Shown one piece after another: positions 8,393 to 17,800 of a stretch of DNA of 64,000 nt; the stretch's first letter is position 1; the number at the start of each line of letters is the position of its first letter. The DNA is from Aeriscardovia sp. Its GTDB lineage: Bacteria; Actinomycetota; Actinomycetes; Actinomycetales; Bifidobacteriaceae. The notes beneath the pieces were generated by a model. The model worked only from the letters and a program-made list of their open reading frames with translations. It was not told the origin of the DNA and did not search any database. The position numbers and the translations under genes were made by a program. The stretch lies in the NCBI GenBank assembly GCA_017405305.1, contig JAFRAT010000009.1, positions 247,378 through 311,377 of the forward strand. Reading direction: 5' to 3'.

Positions 8393-9859
8393 ATGACGGG
8401 CAACGAAACCAGCAGCGCGGAGAGCACCATCGCTGTCTCCCCCGTGCAGCGCGCGTACGACATTCTGGACAACTCGAGGAAAGCTGGACTCGGCAAGCCG
8501 CTGAAGTGGCGGCGCATGCAGTTGACCGCCCTGAGCCGCATGCTCAAGGACAACGCGCGGATGCTCTGCGATGCGGTCCACCAGGACATGGGCAAGCCGG
8601 CAGCGGAAACGCTCATGATGGAAATCGGCCTCGTGCTCGACGAAATCAAGTTCGTCCTGCCGCGTTTGAGCGTCTGGTCGGCGCCCAAGCCGGTGTTGAT
8701 ACCGGCGCTGCTGCACCCGGCCTTCGCCTGGAAGCGCCCTGAACCAGAAGGCGTGGTGCTCGTCATCTCGCCGTGGAACTACCCGATCCTGCTGGCTTTG
8801 GAACCGCTGGTCGACGCCATCGCCGCCGGCAACCTCGTGTGCCTCAAGCCGTCCGACCTTTCGCCGCACACGAGCCAGACGCTCCAGCTGCTCGTCGAGC
8901 AGTACCTGGATCCGCGCGGCGTACGGGTGGTACAGGGCGGCAGAGCCGTCAACACCGAGCTGTTGGAACACCACTTCGACCATCTGTTCTTCACCGGCGG
9001 CGGCTACGTCGGCTCGATCCTCATGGCGGAAGCCGCTAAGAACTTGACGCCAACGTCCCTGGAGCTGGGCGGCAAATCCCCGTGCTACGTGGACGGCACC
9101 ACGAACCTCGACGTGGCTGCGGAACGCATCGCCTGGGGCCGCTTCACCAATGCGGGCCAGACCTGCGTCGCGCCGGACTACGTGCTGACCACTGCCGACG
9201 TCGCCGAGGAGCTGGCGCATAGGATCGCCGACGTGCTCGTCCGCTTCTTCGGCGAGAACCCGCAGACCAGCGACAGCTACGGGCGCATTATCAACGTCAA
9301 GCAGTTCGACCGTCTCGTCGCGCTGCTGCCCGCCGAAGGCGACGCTGGCGGCGGCGAATCTGGCTCCGTGATCTGCGGTGGTGTCTACGATCGCGACGAC
9401 TTGTACTTCTCCCCGACCGTCCTGCTCGACGTCTCCCCGGACGCACCGGTCATGCAGGCGGAGATCTTCGGACCGATCCTGCCGATCCTGACCGTGGCCG
9501 ACGAGTCCGAGGCCATCGACTTCGTCAACGCGCGCCCCAAACCGCTGGCGGAGTACGTGTTCACCCGCAACCCGCGCGTGCGCAGCCGCTTCGAGAGCGA
9601 GACCAGCTCCGGAGCGCTCGGCTTCAACCTGCCGCTGGGACACCTGCTCTCCCCGCGGCTGCCGTTCGGCGGTGTCGGCGCGTCCGGCATGGGCCACTAT
9701 CACGGCAAAGCCGGGTTCGATGAGTTCACGCATCTCAAGACCGTCGTCATCAAGCCGGCCGTGCCGGACACGCTGAGGTTCGTGATGCCGCCGTACACTA
9801 ACCTGCTCAACACGGTGGCCGCGCTTATCAGCCATATCAAGCCGAGCAAGATGCGCTGA
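8393..9859 (+). CDS. NAD(P)-dependent aldehyde dehydrogenase, membrane-associated class-3 type
   Basis: The protein has 488 residues and oxidises an aldehyde to the acid with NAD(P)+; its physiological substrate is not evident. It shows SPWNYP in the cofactor fold, FFTGGG at the pyrophosphate turn, LELGGKSP with the general-base Glu, and NAGQTCVAPDY with the catalytic Cys. The compact length and the amphipathic hydrophobic C-terminus (LLNTVAALISHI) resemble class-3 fatty-aldehyde dehydrogenases. The ATG at 8393 follows GGAAGGG. A TACAAT box at 8344-8349 may be its -10 element. The frame extends upstream to 6818, but that portion is antisense to glmM. Confidence 0.93.
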   Translation: MTGNETSSAESTIAVSPVQRAYDILDNSRKAGLGKPLKWRRMQLTALSRMLKDNARMLCDAVHQDMGKPAAETLMMEIGLVLDEIKFVLPRLSVWSAPKPVLIPALLHPAFAWKRPEPEGVVLVISPWNYPILLALEPLVDAIAAGNLVCLKPSDLSPHTSQTLQLLVEQYLDPRGVRVVQGGRAVNTELLEHHFDHLFFTGGGYVGSILMAEAAKNLTPTSLELGGKSPCYVDGTTNLDVAAERIAWGRFTNAGQTCVAPDYVLTTADVAEELAHRIADVLVRFFGENPQTSDSYGRIINVKQFDRLVALLPAEGDAGGGESGSVICGGVYDRDDLYFSPTVLLDVSPDAPVMQAEIFGPILPILTVADESEAIDFVNARPKPLAEYVFTRNPRVRSRFESETSSGALGFNLPLGHLLSPRLPFGGVGASGMGHYHGKAGFDEFTHLKTVVIKPAVPDTLRFVMPPYTNLLNTVAALISHIKPSKMR

Positions 9860-10021
9860 AGCCTGGGCAGCGCATCTCCCTGCCATCATTTCTCACATGC
9901 GGCGCCACGGAACGCTGCCTAACGCGCCTTCGCAACGCGCACAGGAAGCCGCAAGCCGCCGTCCGCTGACGCGCGTCCGATGCTGGATGACTGCAGGCCA
10001 CGCAGGTTGGCGGCTCCGGTG

Positions 10022-10150
10022 GGCGATGGGAAAGGGTGTTTCCCATCGCCGAGACCGCCTGCGGCACACGACCCAGTCTCGGGGGATCGCGGAAGGGCCC
10101 TGCGCCTGCCGGATCTCCTCCCAGCAGGCGCAGGGCCCTTCCGCGATCCC
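10022..10150. repeat. Two consecutive long perfect inverted repeats, probable bidirectional terminator
   Basis: Between the convergent aldehyde dehydrogenase and pepN genes lie two hairpins. The first has 12-bp arms (10022-10033 with 10039-10050) and a 5-base loop. The second has 26-bp perfect arms (10083-10108 with 10125-10150) and a 16-base loop. Neither is followed by a clear T-run in either direction. The rest of the 305-base gap holds no gene. Confidence 0.8.
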
Positions 10151-10164
10151 AGGAACCTAGCCCG

Positions 10165-12789
10165 TCACAGAGCGGCGTTGTACTTCTGCGCCTTCTGCAT
10201 ACGCAGGGTCGCTGCAAGGTCGTCCTCGATGGCGCCGAGCAACGCGCGGTCCTTGTCCTTGTTCGCGGCGAGCCACTCGTTCGCGGCGGCGATCAGTTCG
10301 TCGGTCGGAGCCGGCGCCGGGTACAGGCTGTACGCGGAGACGCAGGAGCCGAGCATGGTCTCGCTAGAGTGGTACGTGCGGGTCGTCCAAACGGTGTTGA
10401 TCGCGTCGAAGAACGGCTTGATGTAGCCCTCGTAGAGCTTCGGGTCGGAGCCGGAGGCAAAGCCGAGGACAACGGCGCGCAGCTGAGAGTTGGTCAGTGC
10501 GTCCGGATCCATAGCAGAATCCCAAGCCCACTTCTTGGCTTCGGCGGTCGGCCTGGATGCGCGGGCGCGGTAGGCGAACTCGCGGTTGGCGATGGAGTCG
10601 TCCTTGTCGAGCTCGGCTTTGATTTCGTCATCGTCGACGGCGCCGACGCGGGCCAGGGAGATGAGGATGGTCCAGCGCAGGTTGTTGTCGACCTCGAGGC
10701 CCGGCAGACTCAACTCGCCGGACAGCAGGCCGCGGGCGTGGGATTCGAAGTCCTTGTCCGCGCCTAGGCCAAGGTACGCGCCAAGCAGCTGGAACTGCGC
10801 ATCGGAACCGGCTTCGGCCTCGGTGGTGAGCTTCCATAGGGCTTCGCTGGTGCTCTCGAGCATCGCCGCGGAGCGCGCCGGAGCGACGTACTGGCGGACA
10901 GTGGTCATGAGGCCGGTGAGGATCGTCTTGAAGGTCGTCGCCTGGTCCTCGCGGGCGAGCTGCGCCAACGTGACCTTGATGTACTTCTCGGCCGGGTACT
11001 CGGCGTCGCGGGTCATGTCCCACAGCGCCAGGGACGCCACGGCGCGGGCGAGCGCGTCGTCGAAGTCCGCCAGATGGTCCTCCAGGAAGTCGAGTGACTG
11101 CTGGTCGAAACGGAGCTTGGCGTAGGTCAGGTCGTCGTCGTTGAGCAGGATGAATTCCGGGCGCTTTTTGCCCACGAGGTCGGCGATCTCGGTGGACGGA
11201 GCAGCGTCGATGTCCTCCTGGAAGGAGTCGAGGCGCACGACCTTGCCGTCTCGCAGGCCGTAGAAGCCGATCTTGAGGGTATGCGGGCGCAGCACGCCGT
11301 TGTTGGCGGAACCCTTCTGCTCCACCGCGAACTTCGTGATGACGCCGTCGGCGTCGGTTGCGACCTTGGTGGTCAGGGTGTTGATGCCGGACTCCTGCAG
11401 CCAGAGCTTGGACCAGGCGTCGAGGTCGCGGCCGGAAGCGGCGTTGAGTTCGGCGAGCAGATCGTTAAGCGTGGCGTTGCCGTAGGAGTGCTTCGTCAGG
11501 TAGCTGTGAATGCCCTTGAAGAAGTTGTCGCGGCCGACATAGGCCATGAGCTGTTTGAGGACGGAGCCGCCCTTGGCGTAGGTGATGCCGTCGAAGTTCG
11601 CCTCGGTGTCGTTGATGTCGTTAATCGGCGCGACGATCGGGTGGGTTGTCGGCAGCTGGTCCTGCTCCTCGCCCCAGCTCTTCTCGCCGGATGCGAAGGT
11701 GGCCCACTCGGTCTTCCACTCGGTGGCTTCCGCGGTGGACAGCGTGCACATGAACTCGGCGAAGGACTCGTTGAGCCACAGGTCGTTCCACCATTTCATG
11801 GTGACGAGGTCGCCGAACCACATATGGGCCAGCTCGTGCAGCAGGGAGCTGACGCGGCGGTCGGCGACGGCGTCGCTGACCTTGGACTGGAACACGTAGC
11901 TGTCGACGACGGTGACGTTGCCGATGTTCTCCATGGCGCCCGCGTTGTACTCTGGCACGAAGATCTGGTCGTACTTCTGGTACGGGTACGGGATGCCGAA
12001 GAGCTTTTCGTAGAAGGTGAAGCCCTTCTGGACCTCGTCGAACAGGTAGGCGGCGTCTTTGTCGAGGCCGTCCTTGATGGATTGGCGGCAGTAGAGCGCC
12101 ATCGGGATCGTGCGGCCGTCGGCGTTGACGTAGCTGTCGTCGTGCCATTCGGCGTACGGGCCGGCGACGAGGCTGGTCAGGTAGCTCGACATCTTCGGGG
12201 TTTCCGGGAACTCCCACTCGACCACGTCGTCGATGACGCCGTCCGACAGGGTGGCCGGATCGGTCTTGACGCCCGGGACGGCCTTGTGGCTCGTCGGGAG
12301 CATGGTGGACGTGATGGCGTTCCAGGACTTCGGCGCGCGCACCGTGAAGATGAACGTGCCCTTGATGTCCGGCTGGTCGAAGACGGCGTACACGCGGCGG
12401 CAGTCCATGACTTCGAACTGGGTGTACAGGTAGACCAGACCGTCGGCGGTGTCGGTGGCGCGGTGCAGGCCCTCGCCGGTGTGGGAGTACTCGCACTGGG
12501 CGACGACAGTCAGATCGTTGTGATCCTGGAGGCCGCGAAGCGCGATGCGGCAGTCGCGGAACACGTCGTCCGGGTTGAGCTCGGTGCCGTTGAGCGTGAT
12601 CTTCAGCACCTTGGGGGCGATGAGATCGATCCAGACGTCGCAGCCCGGTTTGGCGTCGAAAGTGACATGGGACGTGGACAGGAACGTCTTCGGCCCCTTG
12701 GTCAGATCGAGGCTGACCTCGTACTTTGGATTGCAGACGAGGCCGGAACGGGTTTCGGCTTCGGTCCTCGTCAGATTCTTTCCTGGCAT
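10165..12789 (-). CDS. pepN: Aminopeptidase N (M1 family)
   Basis: This cytoplasmic zinc metallopeptidase removes N-terminal residues from peptides and supplies amino acids from imported or internal peptides. It has 874 residues. The substrate-binding GAMEN motif is at residues 284-288, the zinc site HELAH at 318-322 and the third zinc ligand Glu at 341, giving the expected HExxH-18-E spacing. An ERAP1-like C-terminal helical domain fills the rest. The ATG at 12789 follows AGGAGG by five bases. It lies 22 bases downstream of rnj on the same strand, so the two are probably co-transcribed. A long inverted repeat lies beyond its stop. Confidence 0.97.
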   Translation of the reverse strand: MPGKNLTRTEAETRSGLVCNPKYEVSLDLTKGPKTFLSTSHVTFDAKPGCDVWIDLIAPKVLKITLNGTELNPDDVFRDCRIALRGLQDHNDLTVVAQCEYSHTGEGLHRATDTADGLVYLYTQFEVMDCRRVYAVFDQPDIKGTFIFTVRAPKSWNAITSTMLPTSHKAVPGVKTDPATLSDGVIDDVVEWEFPETPKMSSYLTSLVAGPYAEWHDDSYVNADGRTIPMALYCRQSIKDGLDKDAAYLFDEVQKGFTFYEKLFGIPYPYQKYDQIFVPEYNAGAMENIGNVTVVDSYVFQSKVSDAVADRRVSSLLHELAHMWFGDLVTMKWWNDLWLNESFAEFMCTLSTAEATEWKTEWATFASGEKSWGEEQDQLPTTHPIVAPINDINDTEANFDGITYAKGGSVLKQLMAYVGRDNFFKGIHSYLTKHSYGNATLNDLLAELNAASGRDLDAWSKLWLQESGINTLTTKVATDADGVITKFAVEQKGSANNGVLRPHTLKIGFYGLRDGKVVRLDSFQEDIDAAPSTEIADLVGKKRPEFILLNDDDLTYAKLRFDQQSLDFLEDHLADFDDALARAVASLALWDMTRDAEYPAEKYIKVTLAQLAREDQATTFKTILTGLMTTVRQYVAPARSAAMLESTSEALWKLTTEAEAGSDAQFQLLGAYLGLGADKDFESHARGLLSGELSLPGLEVDNNLRWTILISLARVGAVDDDEIKAELDKDDSIANREFAYRARASRPTAEAKKWAWDSAMDPDALTNSQLRAVVLGFASGSDPKLYEGYIKPFFDAINTVWTTRTYHSSETMLGSCVSAYSLYPAPAPTDELIAAANEWLAANKDKDRALLGAIEDDLAATLRMQKAQKYNAAL

Positions 12790-12811
12790 CTTGACCTCCT
12801 TTGGACAGGTG

Positions 12812-14644
12812 TCACTTGTTGTTCCTGGAGACCGTGGCGATGTCGGTGACGACGGGGACGATCATCGGCTTGCGGTGCAGCGTGCGTGAAATCCACGCGC
12901 CGAGCGTGCGCCTCATCAGCTGCTGGAGTTTGACCGTGTCCTTTTCGCCGTCCATCATGGCGTCCTCAAGAACCTGAATAATTCTAGACCCGATTTTGCG
13001 GAACTGTCCTTCGTCTTCTGCGACGGCGTTGAGGAAGATGCGCGGCCCTTTGACCACGGAGCGGGAATCGGTGTCGACGACCACGAAGCTGGAGACGAAG
13101 CCCTCGGTGCCCAGGATCTTGCGTTTCTCGAGCTCCTCGTCGGTCAGCTCGCCCACGGAGTCGCCGTCCACGTACACGTAGCCGCACGGCACGGAGCCGA
13201 CGATGGCCGCCTTGCCCTTGTAGAGGTCGACGACGTCGCCGTCGCGCGCCAGGATCACGTTCTGCGGGTCGACGCCGGTTTTGATGGCGATGAGGCCGTT
13301 GGCCAGCTGGTGGCGGGACTCGCCGTGGATCGGCATGGCGTTCTTCGGCTTGACGATGTTGTACATGTACAGCAGCTCGCCCTCGTCGGCATGGCCGGAG
13401 ACATGCACGGAAGCGTTGTCGCGGTTGATGACGCGGGCGCCCAGCGCGGTGAGCTTGTTGATGACCTTGTACACCTCGGACTCGTTGCCCGGAATGAGAG
13501 AACTGGCGAGGATGACCGTGTCGAACTCGTTGATCTGGATGTCTGGGTGCACGCCGTTGGCAATGCGGCCCAGCGCAGCGAGCGGCTCGCCCTGGGAGCC
13601 GGTGCACATGTAGACGAGTTTGTCGTCCGGGTAGTCCTTGGCGGCCTTGAGGTCGATGACCGTGTCCTGCGGCAGCTTGAGGTAGCCCAGGTCGGAAGCG
13701 ATGCCCATGTTGCGCACCATCGAGCGGCCGACGAAGACGACTTTGCGGCCGTACTTGTGCGCGATGTCCACGATCTGCTGGACGCGATGGACATGGCTGG
13801 AGAAGCTGGCCACGATGATCTTGCGCGTGGCGTTGGAAAAGGCCAAGTCGATGGCCGGAGTCACGGAAATCTCCGGCTTGACGAAGCCCTTGACCTCGGC
13901 GTTCGTCGAATCCATCATCAGCAGGTCGACGCCCTCCTCGCCTTCGCGGGCGAACGCGCGCAGGTCGGTGAGACGGCGGTCGAGCGGCAGCGGATCAATC
14001 TTCATGTCGCCGGTGTCGATGATGTGGCCGGCCGGAGTCTTGACACAGACGGCGAGCGCGTCGGGGATGGAATGGGTCACGGAGATGAAGTCGAGCGTGA
14101 ATGGGCCGACTTTGAGGCTGTCTGGGTCCTCGACGGTGATCATCTTCGGATGTTCGTCGAACTCCTCGCACTTGGCGGCTACGAAGCCCAGCGTCAGTTT
14201 GGAGCCGATCAATGGGATGTCCGGGCGCAGACGCAGCAGGTACGGCACGCCGCCGATGTGGTCCTCGTGGCCGTGGGTGAGCACCAGGCCTTCGACGTCG
14301 TCGAGACGGTCCTTGATGTAGCTGAAGTCGGGCAGGATGACGTCGACGCCCGGCTGCTCCTCGTCCGGGAAGAGCACTCCGCAGTCGATGAGCAGCAGAT
14401 GCCTGTTGTACTCGATGACGTTCATGTTGCGGCCGATCTCGCCTAGGCCGCCGAGGGCCACGACGCGCATGGAACCCTTGCGGTATCTCGGCGGCGCGAT
14501 GAGCTTCTCCTCTGGAGCCTTGGTTATTGGACGGCGTCTGCTGCCGCCGCGGCCTCGCTGCCCGCCGCGGGACGAGCCGCCGTGGCGGCTGGCACGGCGT
14601 GGAGCTTTGCCGGACGCGGATTTCCTGGAAACTTTTTCTGTCAT
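12812..14644 (-). CDS. rnj: Ribonuclease J
   Basis: This metallo-beta-lactamase/beta-CASP ribonuclease has endonuclease and 5'-3' exonuclease activity in RNA decay and rRNA maturation. It has 610 residues. About 58 N-terminal residues are basic and Gly/Ser/Arg-rich, probably an RNA-binding tail. The zinc motif HGHEDH is at residues 124-129, with further motifs in FISVTHSIPDALAV and IIDTGDMKID, and the beta-CASP His in HVSGHADEGEL. The C-terminal domain is intact. The ATG at 14644 has only a weak upstream GAAAG. In many actinobacteria dapA precedes this gene; here a 214-base gap and adnB precede it. Confidence 0.96.
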   Translation of the reverse strand: MTEKVSRKSASGKAPRRASRHGGSSRGGQRGRGGSRRRPITKAPEEKLIAPPRYRKGSMRVVALGGLGEIGRNMNVIEYNRHLLLIDCGVLFPDEEQPGVDVILPDFSYIKDRLDDVEGLVLTHGHEDHIGGVPYLLRLRPDIPLIGSKLTLGFVAAKCEEFDEHPKMITVEDPDSLKVGPFTLDFISVTHSIPDALAVCVKTPAGHIIDTGDMKIDPLPLDRRLTDLRAFAREGEEGVDLLMMDSTNAEVKGFVKPEISVTPAIDLAFSNATRKIIVASFSSHVHRVQQIVDIAHKYGRKVVFVGRSMVRNMGIASDLGYLKLPQDTVIDLKAAKDYPDDKLVYMCTGSQGEPLAALGRIANGVHPDIQINEFDTVILASSLIPGNESEVYKVINKLTALGARVINRDNASVHVSGHADEGELLYMYNIVKPKNAMPIHGESRHQLANGLIAIKTGVDPQNVILARDGDVVDLYKGKAAIVGSVPCGYVYVDGDSVGELTDEELEKRKILGTEGFVSSFVVVDTDSRSVVKGPRIFLNAVAEDEGQFRKIGSRIIQVLEDAMMDGEKDTVKLQQLMRRTLGAWISRTLHRKPMIVPVVTDIATVSRNNK

Positions 14645-14712
14645 GTATTACTGCTTTCACTTGGTCAGCGGGCGGAGCGGAAAGACGATCCGTCCTGTTG
14701 CGTTGCGCCACG

Positions 14713-14734
14713 CTGCCGGCACTGGAGCCGGCAG
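14713..14734 (-). terminator. Hairpin downstream of adnB
   Basis: An 8-bp GC-rich perfect stem (14713-14720 with 14727-14734) with a 6-base loop lies in the 214-base gap between adnB and rnj. It lacks a T-run, so terminator function is tentative. Confidence 0.4.
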
Positions 14735-14858
14735 GGGGCGCTTTCCCCTCCCTGGAGCCGATCCCCGCCAAGCGCGTGCCGCCGCGCGCCCGCCGCCTTC
14801 GTTGTCCGCGTGCGGCAGGAGCCGGTGCCAGGGAAACTTCTGAGGTCAACCGTAAGCG

Positions 14859-17800
14859 TCACCGGCGACGCCGGGTGCCTTGCTCCCCTCCGCAGGACCG
14901 GTCGCCAGGCGCGTTGTTCGCCGCTTTGGCGGCGCGCGCGGCCCTCTCTTCGGCGAGATCCTCGGCCGGGCCCATCGCGGCGGCGAACCGGGGATTGCGC
15001 ACGATCTCCGCGGCGATCTCGTCTGCGGTTCTCGGCTGGGCGTCGATCTGGCGCAGGGCCGGGTCCTTCTCTGACACGTAGAACAGGCAAGCGTCCACGT
15101 CGGCGATGTCGACGCCTGCGGCCAGGGAGAACGCCAGGCGGTAGATATCCAGCTGCAGCAGGCGGATCGCCTGCTGGTCCGCGTCCCGAGGCCGCGAACC
15201 GGTCTTCCAGTCGACGATTGTGTACGCGCCCGCTTGTTCGCGTCCGGGCTTGTCGGCCAGATGGCCGGCGAACACGGCATCCATCTTGGCCGCAAGGCGA
15301 TGGCAGGGCAGGGCAATGTCGTATTCGCGCTCCACGGACACCGCCGTGCGCGAGCGCCACTGCGAGGAGAGAAAGGCCTTCTGCCAGGCATGGAAGTCCG
15401 CGGCATCGGGATTGCCAGCGGTCTGTCCGGCTGCAAGCGGTTCGGCTGCGGGATGCTGGGCTGTGGACCGCGGAGCTGCGGCGGACGGGCTTCCGAGCAG
15501 CGCCAGTGCGCTGTCGACGTCCGTGTCCGAGAAATCATGGTCGAGGAAGGACGCCACCCATGTATGGAACAGCGTGCCGGCTTCGGCGGCGAGGGCCGGC
15601 GGTTGTGGCATCGGGCGAAGAATTTCGAGCAGGCTGCCGCGATATTCTTCTTGGCTGCGCGGGCGTAGAAGCCGTTGCAGGCGCGTCGTGCTGATGGATC
15701 GGCCGCTCATCGCCTCGCGGACATGGCGCTGCAGCCAGTCGACCTGCTTGTCCAGCAGCTCGGCGGAGGGCGTAGGGCTGCTTCCAGCGGCGGTTGCGGA
15801 ATCGGTGTTGGCGGTTCTGGTGCCGTCCGGTTCGGCGGTCGGATACGGATCGTCGTCCTGGCTCGATAAGGCCAGCAGGGCCTTCGCGCGGCGCGTCAGT
15901 TCCCCGCCGGGCAGGGCGGCGCCGTTCTTGAGCCGGTTCTGGGCTTGGCTGACGCGGTCGGCGGAGCCGTCGAGCACATGTTGCACGTCCGAACGCAGCC
16001 GGGTCGGCCATGCCAGGGACGCTGGGTCGATGCCGCGGCCGCCGGCGAAATCGGCTGCGCGCGCGGGACGGCAAGCCGCGCCGAACAGCAGGGAGTACAG
16101 CCGGGACGCCCGGTCTGGGTCGGTGGCGGCGACGATCCCGTGGCAGTCGCCGCGCGCGGCTGCCGCGCTAGTGTCCGCTTGGCCGTCTGCGGTCTCGGCC
16201 GGGCCGCCGCCGCAGACGTCGGCGCGCAGGACCGTCAGGCCGTTTGCCTCCCGCTCCTCCAGGAACGCTTTGGCCTGTTCCCAGAAAATGCCGCCGCCTG
16301 TGGCGTCCACTTTCCTGACACTGTCTGTCCCGGCGCGGGCCGACTTTTTCTTCGTCGCAGCCGAATAGGTCAGCAACACGTCCCCCTGGGAGCGTGTCAC
16401 GGCGACGTACAGCAGGTGCAGTTCGTCGGAGTAGGCGCGCCGTCCGTACTGCCGCCGCAGGCCGCCCTCCGGGTAGCCCGTGCGCCGTGCCTCGCTTTGC
16501 GCGTCGCCGTCCGTGTCGGGTTCGGCGTCAAGCTCGTCCGCGATCTGTTCCAGGCTGTCGATGTTCTCGATGGCGCTCAAAGGATCGACGAGCGCGTTCC
16601 CCTCGCTATCGCGCGCCGCGTTCTGCGGGAAGGACGGCAGGGACGCGGCGTCCGACCGCAAGGGGGCGGGCACGCGCGCAGGGCTTTCGATCCACAGGTT
16701 GTTCGCTGGCGTCTGCGCGATGTCGCCGGCCTGGAAGACGTCCATGCCCTTCCTGGCTTTGGCTCCCAGGCTGACGGAGTTTTTCAGCGGGAAGGTCCCG
16801 TTTTTCATATCCGCGACGACGACCGCCGGCCATTCGAGGCCCTTGGCCGCATGGATGGTCATGAGCACGACGTCTGGCTCCTTGGCCGCGCCCATCGAGT
16901 CGCTGGACTGTTCCACTGCGTCGGCGGAGGAGTCCAGCCAGGAGAGGAACCCGGGAAGCGTCGGGTCCTGTCCTTGCATCAGATCGGCTTTGTACGTGCT
17001 GACGGCGGCGACGAGGCTCTGCACAGCCGCCAGACCTTTGCTGCTCGTGCCCGACACATCCACGCCTGGGGCCGACGAGCCTTCCGCCGCCACTGCGGCG
17101 AGCAGCTGCGCGACGGCTAGGTCGGCATCCAGGTCCAGGGCGGAGACAGCGGCGCGCACGGCCGCTTCCACGCCCAACGGCAGGCACGATTCCACCGTCC
17201 GCACCGCCTGCGAGACGGTTTTGAGCGCACGCCTCGCGGATGCTGACGGATGCTCGTCGTGCTCGCGCGCGAACTTCTTCAGCGCTGTTTCCAGGTTTCC
17301 TCGGCGCAGGACGTCGTTGACGCTCACCAGGGGGTCTACCGGCAGATCGCCGCGGTGCTGCTGGACGGCCTTATGCTGCGCCCTGCGCTGCGCCTTGTCA
17401 GCGATGCCCTTGCTGCCGCTATCGCCGAGATGCGGGGCCAGTCCGGCCGCGACGAGCAGCTTGTACTGCGCGGCCTCGTTCTCCTCGCCGACGAAGCGCG
17501 CGACGGCGTCCAGATCGGCGGCCTGCAGATGGTAGCGAGGGGACGCCAGCAGGCGCATCGCCCGCGCCGAATTCGTAGCGTCGCAGCACACCGTCAGCAG
17601 GTCGAGCAAATCCTGCGTCTCCGGGGTGTCCATCACAGCCGAGGCGCCAGTGGCCTGGCACGTCAGACCAAGGGATTCGAGCGCGGCCAGGTAGACGGGC
17701 ATTCTCCTCTTGGTGCGCAGCAGCACGGCGATCGGCGGCAGCGGACCGTCCGGTTTTTGGAGCGCCTCGCGCGCCGGCCGTTCGGCGTCCACGAAACGCT

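Noticed and set aside
8189..9889. N-terminal extension of the glmM frame
   Set aside because: It is antisense to the aldehyde dehydrogenase; glmM has its own ribosome site before 8188.
11281..12849. 522-codon plus-strand frame opposite pepN
   Set aside because: Antisense shadow of pepN, which carries all catalytic motifs.
13310..14446. 378-codon plus-strand frame opposite rnj
   Set aside because: Antisense shadow of RNase J, no independent support.
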